34,377 bases of DNA from Euryarchaeota archaeon UBA226 (GTDB lineage: Archaea > Thermoplasmatota > Poseidoniia > Poseidoniales > Poseidoniaceae). The translations under genes were made by a program, and so were the position numbers. The stretch is taken from the NCBI GenBank assembly GCA_002505935.1, contig DAWL01000084.1, positions 1 to 34,377 on the forward strand. The letters run 5' to 3'. The notes under the pieces were generated by a model. That model was given only the letters and a program-made list of their open reading frames with translations. It did no database searches and was not told the DNA's origin. This document shows, piece by piece, positions 32,059 to 34,377 of this stretch (its first letter is position 1; the number at the start of each line of letters is the position of its first letter).

Positions 32059-33714
32059 ATGCACGGGGCGGATTCCTGTAGAGTAAGCATTGGTTCAAAA
32101 GCACGTCATCGCTTGACTATTGCAGGTATTTCTTTGGCTTCTTTAGCAGTCTTCTTCCTCGGTTCAGTTAATGCTGGAGGCGGGGGTGGAACTTCTCTAG
32201 ATGTAACGATTAGGGAGGGGCTGAAATCACAGGCAGTACTTGTTGGTGCATTGATTCTCTTGGGCGTATATGTTCTGATAATCTTTGAATGGGTACACCG
32301 AACATTGGCTGCTTCGATTGGCGGAATTGTCGCTGTTGGGGCTTTGATTTACTACATGGAAGGTAGTTTGACACTTGGTCAAACCGCCATGATGATCGAT
32401 TGGGATACCATTGGTCTTCTGCTAGGAATGATGGTAATGGTCGGAGTCTTGTCGCATACTGGTCTCTTTGAATGGTTCGCGGTTCAAGCATACAAGAGAA
32501 GTGGGGGAAGTGTCTGGGCTCTAGTAGTAATTCTCTGTATTGTGACCGCGGTCTTATCCGCATTCCTTGACAACGTGACCACGATGTTGTTATTGACTCC
32601 CGTAACCATTCAACTTGCTAAGGTTTTGAATCTCCCTCCAGTTCCCCTCCTAGTTGCGGAAGTTATGTTCTCAAACATTGGTGGGGCGGCTACCATGATT
32701 GGTGATCCACCCAACATTATCATTGGAAATGGTATGTCCAAAACGGCATTGGCTGGTGGAGATTATGATTCATTAGCCTCTCAAGCGATATCATTCAATG
32801 ATTTCATCATTAACCTCGCACCTGGTGTGTTGATGACTGTTGTTCCAACTTTCATGTTCCTAAAGTGGATGCACAAGGACGTATTCTGTACACGTAGAGA
32901 TAGGGATGTCTCTGAATTAGAAGCCCAATATGGAATCAAGGATGTCAGTCTACTAGTCAGAGCAGGCAGCGTTCTAGTCTTAGTCATCTTAGGGTTCTTC
33001 CTACATCCATTGATCCATCTTCCGGTTGCTTGGGTAGCATTGATCGGTGCGGTTCTGACATTGGTTTTGACTACTCCACATGAATTGGAAGAGGCATTAG
33101 AGAAGGTTGAATGGACCACTCTCCTGTTCTTCGCTGGTCTCTTTGTGTTAGTGCATTCATTGGATTACATGGGCGTAATCAATTGGATAGGAGACCAAAT
33201 TGTTGCGGTCATCTCCAACTTTGAAGACAAAGGCACACAACTTACCGTAGCAGTATTGCTTCTTCTATGGGTCAGTGCAATCGCTTCAGCCTTCATCGAC
33301 AATATTCCTTACACTGCAACCATGGTTCCAGTTGTTCTTCTTCTCGCTTTGCCCGTTGATCATGGTGGCGACCTCGAACTTCCGCTTCAGCCTCTAATCT
33401 GGGCATTGGCATTTGGAGCCTGCTTAGGTGGAAATGGAACATTGATTGGAGCATCTGCAAATGTCGTGACTGCGGGTATGGCTGAGGAAGCAGGCTACCG
33501 AATCAGTTTCAATGAATTCTTCAAGACAGGATTCCCAGTCATGATATTGACTACTGCAATAGTCACTTTCTATGTACTATTTGTTTATGTTATGAATGTC
33601 GAAATTTGGATTATTTTGTTGATTACCGTGATGGCAATCATCGCCGATGTAATTTGGGAATTGCGCCCAGGAAGAGATCGTTGGTTCCCCGACGAGTTAT
33701 TGGAATCCGAGTGA
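32059..33714 (+). CDS. NhaD/ArsB-superfamily ion permease
   Basis: The 551-aa protein has about 12 hydrophobic segments, preceded by an N-terminal segment that could be a signal peptide (LASLAVFFLGSVNA). Two inverted-repeat re-entrant motifs typical of the ion transporter superfamily are present: AFLDNVTTMLLLTPV with NIGGAATMIGDPPNIIIG, and AFIDNIPYTATMVPV with GGNGTLIGASANVV. It belongs with COG1055-type permeases (NhaD, ArsB, P protein). The ion is not certain; Na+/H+ exchange is the most common role for this branch. Its 54-bp upstream gap suggests its own promoter. No arsenic genes are nearby, which argues against arsenite. Confidence 0.9.
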   Translation: MHGADSCRVSIGSKARHRLTIAGISLASLAVFFLGSVNAGGGGGTSLDVTIREGLKSQAVLVGALILLGVYVLIIFEWVHRTLAASIGGIVAVGALIYYMEGSLTLGQTAMMIDWDTIGLLLGMMVMVGVLSHTGLFEWFAVQAYKRSGGSVWALVVILCIVTAVLSAFLDNVTTMLLLTPVTIQLAKVLNLPPVPLLVAEVMFSNIGGAATMIGDPPNIIIGNGMSKTALAGGDYDSLASQAISFNDFIINLAPGVLMTVVPTFMFLKWMHKDVFCTRRDRDVSELEAQYGIKDVSLLVRAGSVLVLVILGFFLHPLIHLPVAWVALIGAVLTLVLTTPHELEEALEKVEWTTLLFFAGLFVLVHSLDYMGVINWIGDQIVAVISNFEDKGTQLTVAVLLLLWVSAIASAFIDNIPYTATMVPVVLLLALPVDHGGDLELPLQPLIWALAFGACLGGNGTLIGASANVVTAGMAEEAGYRISFNEFFKTGFPVMILTTAIVTFYVLFVYVMNVEIWIILLITVMAIIADVIWELRPGRDRWFPDELLESE

Positions 33715-33736
33715 TTCATTCGATTATTTCGGATTT

Positions 33737-33754
33737 GTGAATGCTGAAATTCAC
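33737..33754. repeat. small inverted repeat after the permease gene
   Basis: GTGAAT-GCTGAA-ATTCAC (6-bp arms, 6-base loop) lies 23 bases after the permease stop in the 94-bp gap before the next gene. It could be a weak hairpin at the mRNA end. The rest of the gap shows nothing recognisable. Confidence 0.3.
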
Positions 33755-33808
33755 GCTCTATTAGTCGATAGCATCAAGGGTGCGACTTGTCTGCCTTTGT
33801 AAGATAGC

Positions 33809-34377
33809 ATGCATGAGTGCACCGTCTGCGGCCTACTTTTCCTCGGAGGCTCAGCCTGTCCAAGTTGCGGTAGTTTGTCCAATCAAGAGTTGGATGTTTC
33901 AGGTGAGGGCAAGGATACTGTGGAGCAAAGAGGTGGCATCCCTGGTCTAACTGAATTGGATGACGCAATGCGGGATGTCGTTGGCGAAGAGGAATTGTTT
34001 GGAGAGCCTGAAGAGGAGGAGCCCACTGGAACTAGCCTACCTTTCACCATTGGTGGAGGCGCTAGTGAAGAGGTCTCCCATTTGCCGTTCGGAGTGGGTA
34101 GTCGTTCTGCTGGAATTTCGGCTGTTCAGCCGAATCCAGAAGATGAAGTGATTGAAGATAAGACGGAGAGTGTGGATTCGAATACTTCGGCTCATATTGA
34201 AGAGATTCCTTCCGCACCAGACGTCGTTGCTTTGCCAGAAGAAGAAACTCCAATTGAAGAAGAACCTCCGGTTGAAGAAGAACCTCCAGTTGAAGATAGC
34301 GAAGAAGTTGCAGTTGTGGAACCTATTGTTGAAGTTCCGATTCAGCAGGAAGAAATTCCGGTTATCGAAGAGGATGT
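33809..34377 (+). CDS. zinc-ribbon protein with long acidic Pro/Glu-rich region (partial, runs off the window)
   Basis: From ATG 33809 the frame is open to the window end (189 codons plus two bases). An in-frame TAA at 33800-33802 excludes an earlier start. The N-terminus is a compact zinc ribbon (CTVCGLLFLGGSACPSC: Cys at 4, 7, 17 and 20). A very acidic, probably disordered region follows with Glu/Pro/Val repeats (EEEPPV). No membrane segment is seen so far. Zinc ribbon plus disordered acidic linker often precedes a membrane or interaction domain, but the C-terminus is missing. Function unknown. It is the third zinc-ribbon protein of the window outside known enzymes and the RNase P subunit. 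Confidence 0.8.
   Translation, partial: MHECTVCGLLFLGGSACPSCGSLSNQELDVSGEGKDTVEQRGGIPGLTELDDAMRDVVGEEELFGEPEEEEPTGTSLPFTIGGGASEEVSHLPFGVGSRSAGISAVQPNPEDEVIEDKTESVDSNTSAHIEEIPSAPDVVALPEEETPIEEEPPVEEEPPVEDSEEVAVVEPIVEVPIQQEEIPVIEED
34235..34297 (+). repeat. 18-bp tandem repeat encoding Glu/Pro-rich hexapeptides
   Basis: About three in-frame 18-bp units (34235-34252 divergent, 34253-34270, 34271-34288) plus a partial unit encode PEEETP, IEEEPP, VEEEPP, VED. Two units differ at only two bases, so the region is likely to vary in copy number. Confidence 0.7.

Noticed and set aside
33715..33808. Possible tRNA or small RNA in the gap after the permease
   Set aside because: Only a 6-bp hairpin is visible; no cloverleaf, T-loop or conserved tRNA bases could be found.

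Overview
The window looks like a piece of a compact archaeal chromosome, most likely a marine euryarchaeon of Marine Group II (Poseidoniales). Archaeal information-processing genes support this: archaeosine synthase ArcS, archaeal-type GluRS and PheT, archaeal S15, RNase P subunit Rnp4/Rpr2, a UPF0201 protein and type II GAPDH. They are mixed with bacterial-type DnaJ and a zinc-LID adenylate kinase, and with very large membrane-anchored surface proteins. The lineage is an inference from gene content and style; no 16S or tRNA gene is present.

Layout. 1-3.4 kb: the last codons of a protein ending in a WxHYGxxWL-type tail, a small helical protein, a lipoprotein metalloprotease, two small membrane proteins on the minus strand, and a pyroglutamyl-peptidase/Nudix fusion. 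3.4-7.2 kb: a UPF0201 protein (minus), a membrane glycosyltransferase overlapping a membrane zinc-ribbon protein, and DnaJ. 7.2-12.8 kb: a 764-aa surface protein (minus), then ArcS, S15 and a degenerate DHH/RecJ-like protein. 12.8-15.8 kb: a 675-aa surface protein with a cytoplasmic zinc ribbon, a small helical protein (both minus) and a CBS-pair protein. 15.8-20.8 kb: a minus-strand run with an 829-aa surface protein, RNase HII and GluRS. 20.9-24.5 kb: a small charged protein converging on a GXGXG/glutamate-synthase-like protein plus PheT unit (minus). 24.6-34.4 kb: GAPDH, a 1649-aa subtilisin-family surface protein, adenylate kinase, Rnp4, a YhbY/CRM protein, an NhaD/ArsB-type permease, and the start of an acidic zinc-ribbon protein cut by the window end.

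Genes fall into two groups. One is housekeeping: translation, tRNA modification and charging, RNA processing, central carbon, nucleotide balance and chaperoning. The other is the cell surface: four secreted beta-rich proteins of about 680-1650 aa, each anchored near the C-terminus with a cytoplasmic tail, plus a lipoprotein protease and a glycosyltransferase. No gap exceeds 300 bases, and I saw no tRNA, rRNA, CRISPR array or insertion sequence.

Two genome-scale patterns stand out. First, a TTGAA-core hexamer lies about 22-29 bases upstream of the chosen start codon of many transcription-unit-leading genes, as if it were this genome's TATA box for leaderless mRNAs. Second, all six convergent gene pairs end within 4 bp of each other or overlap, and four have directly abutting stop codons. 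Individual proteins of interest are the C15-Nudix fusion, the catalytically degenerate DHH protein beside rps15, the subtilase lacking the usual oxyanion Asn, the GXGXG-GOGAT-like fusion, and a C-terminal tail motif shared by two proteins.
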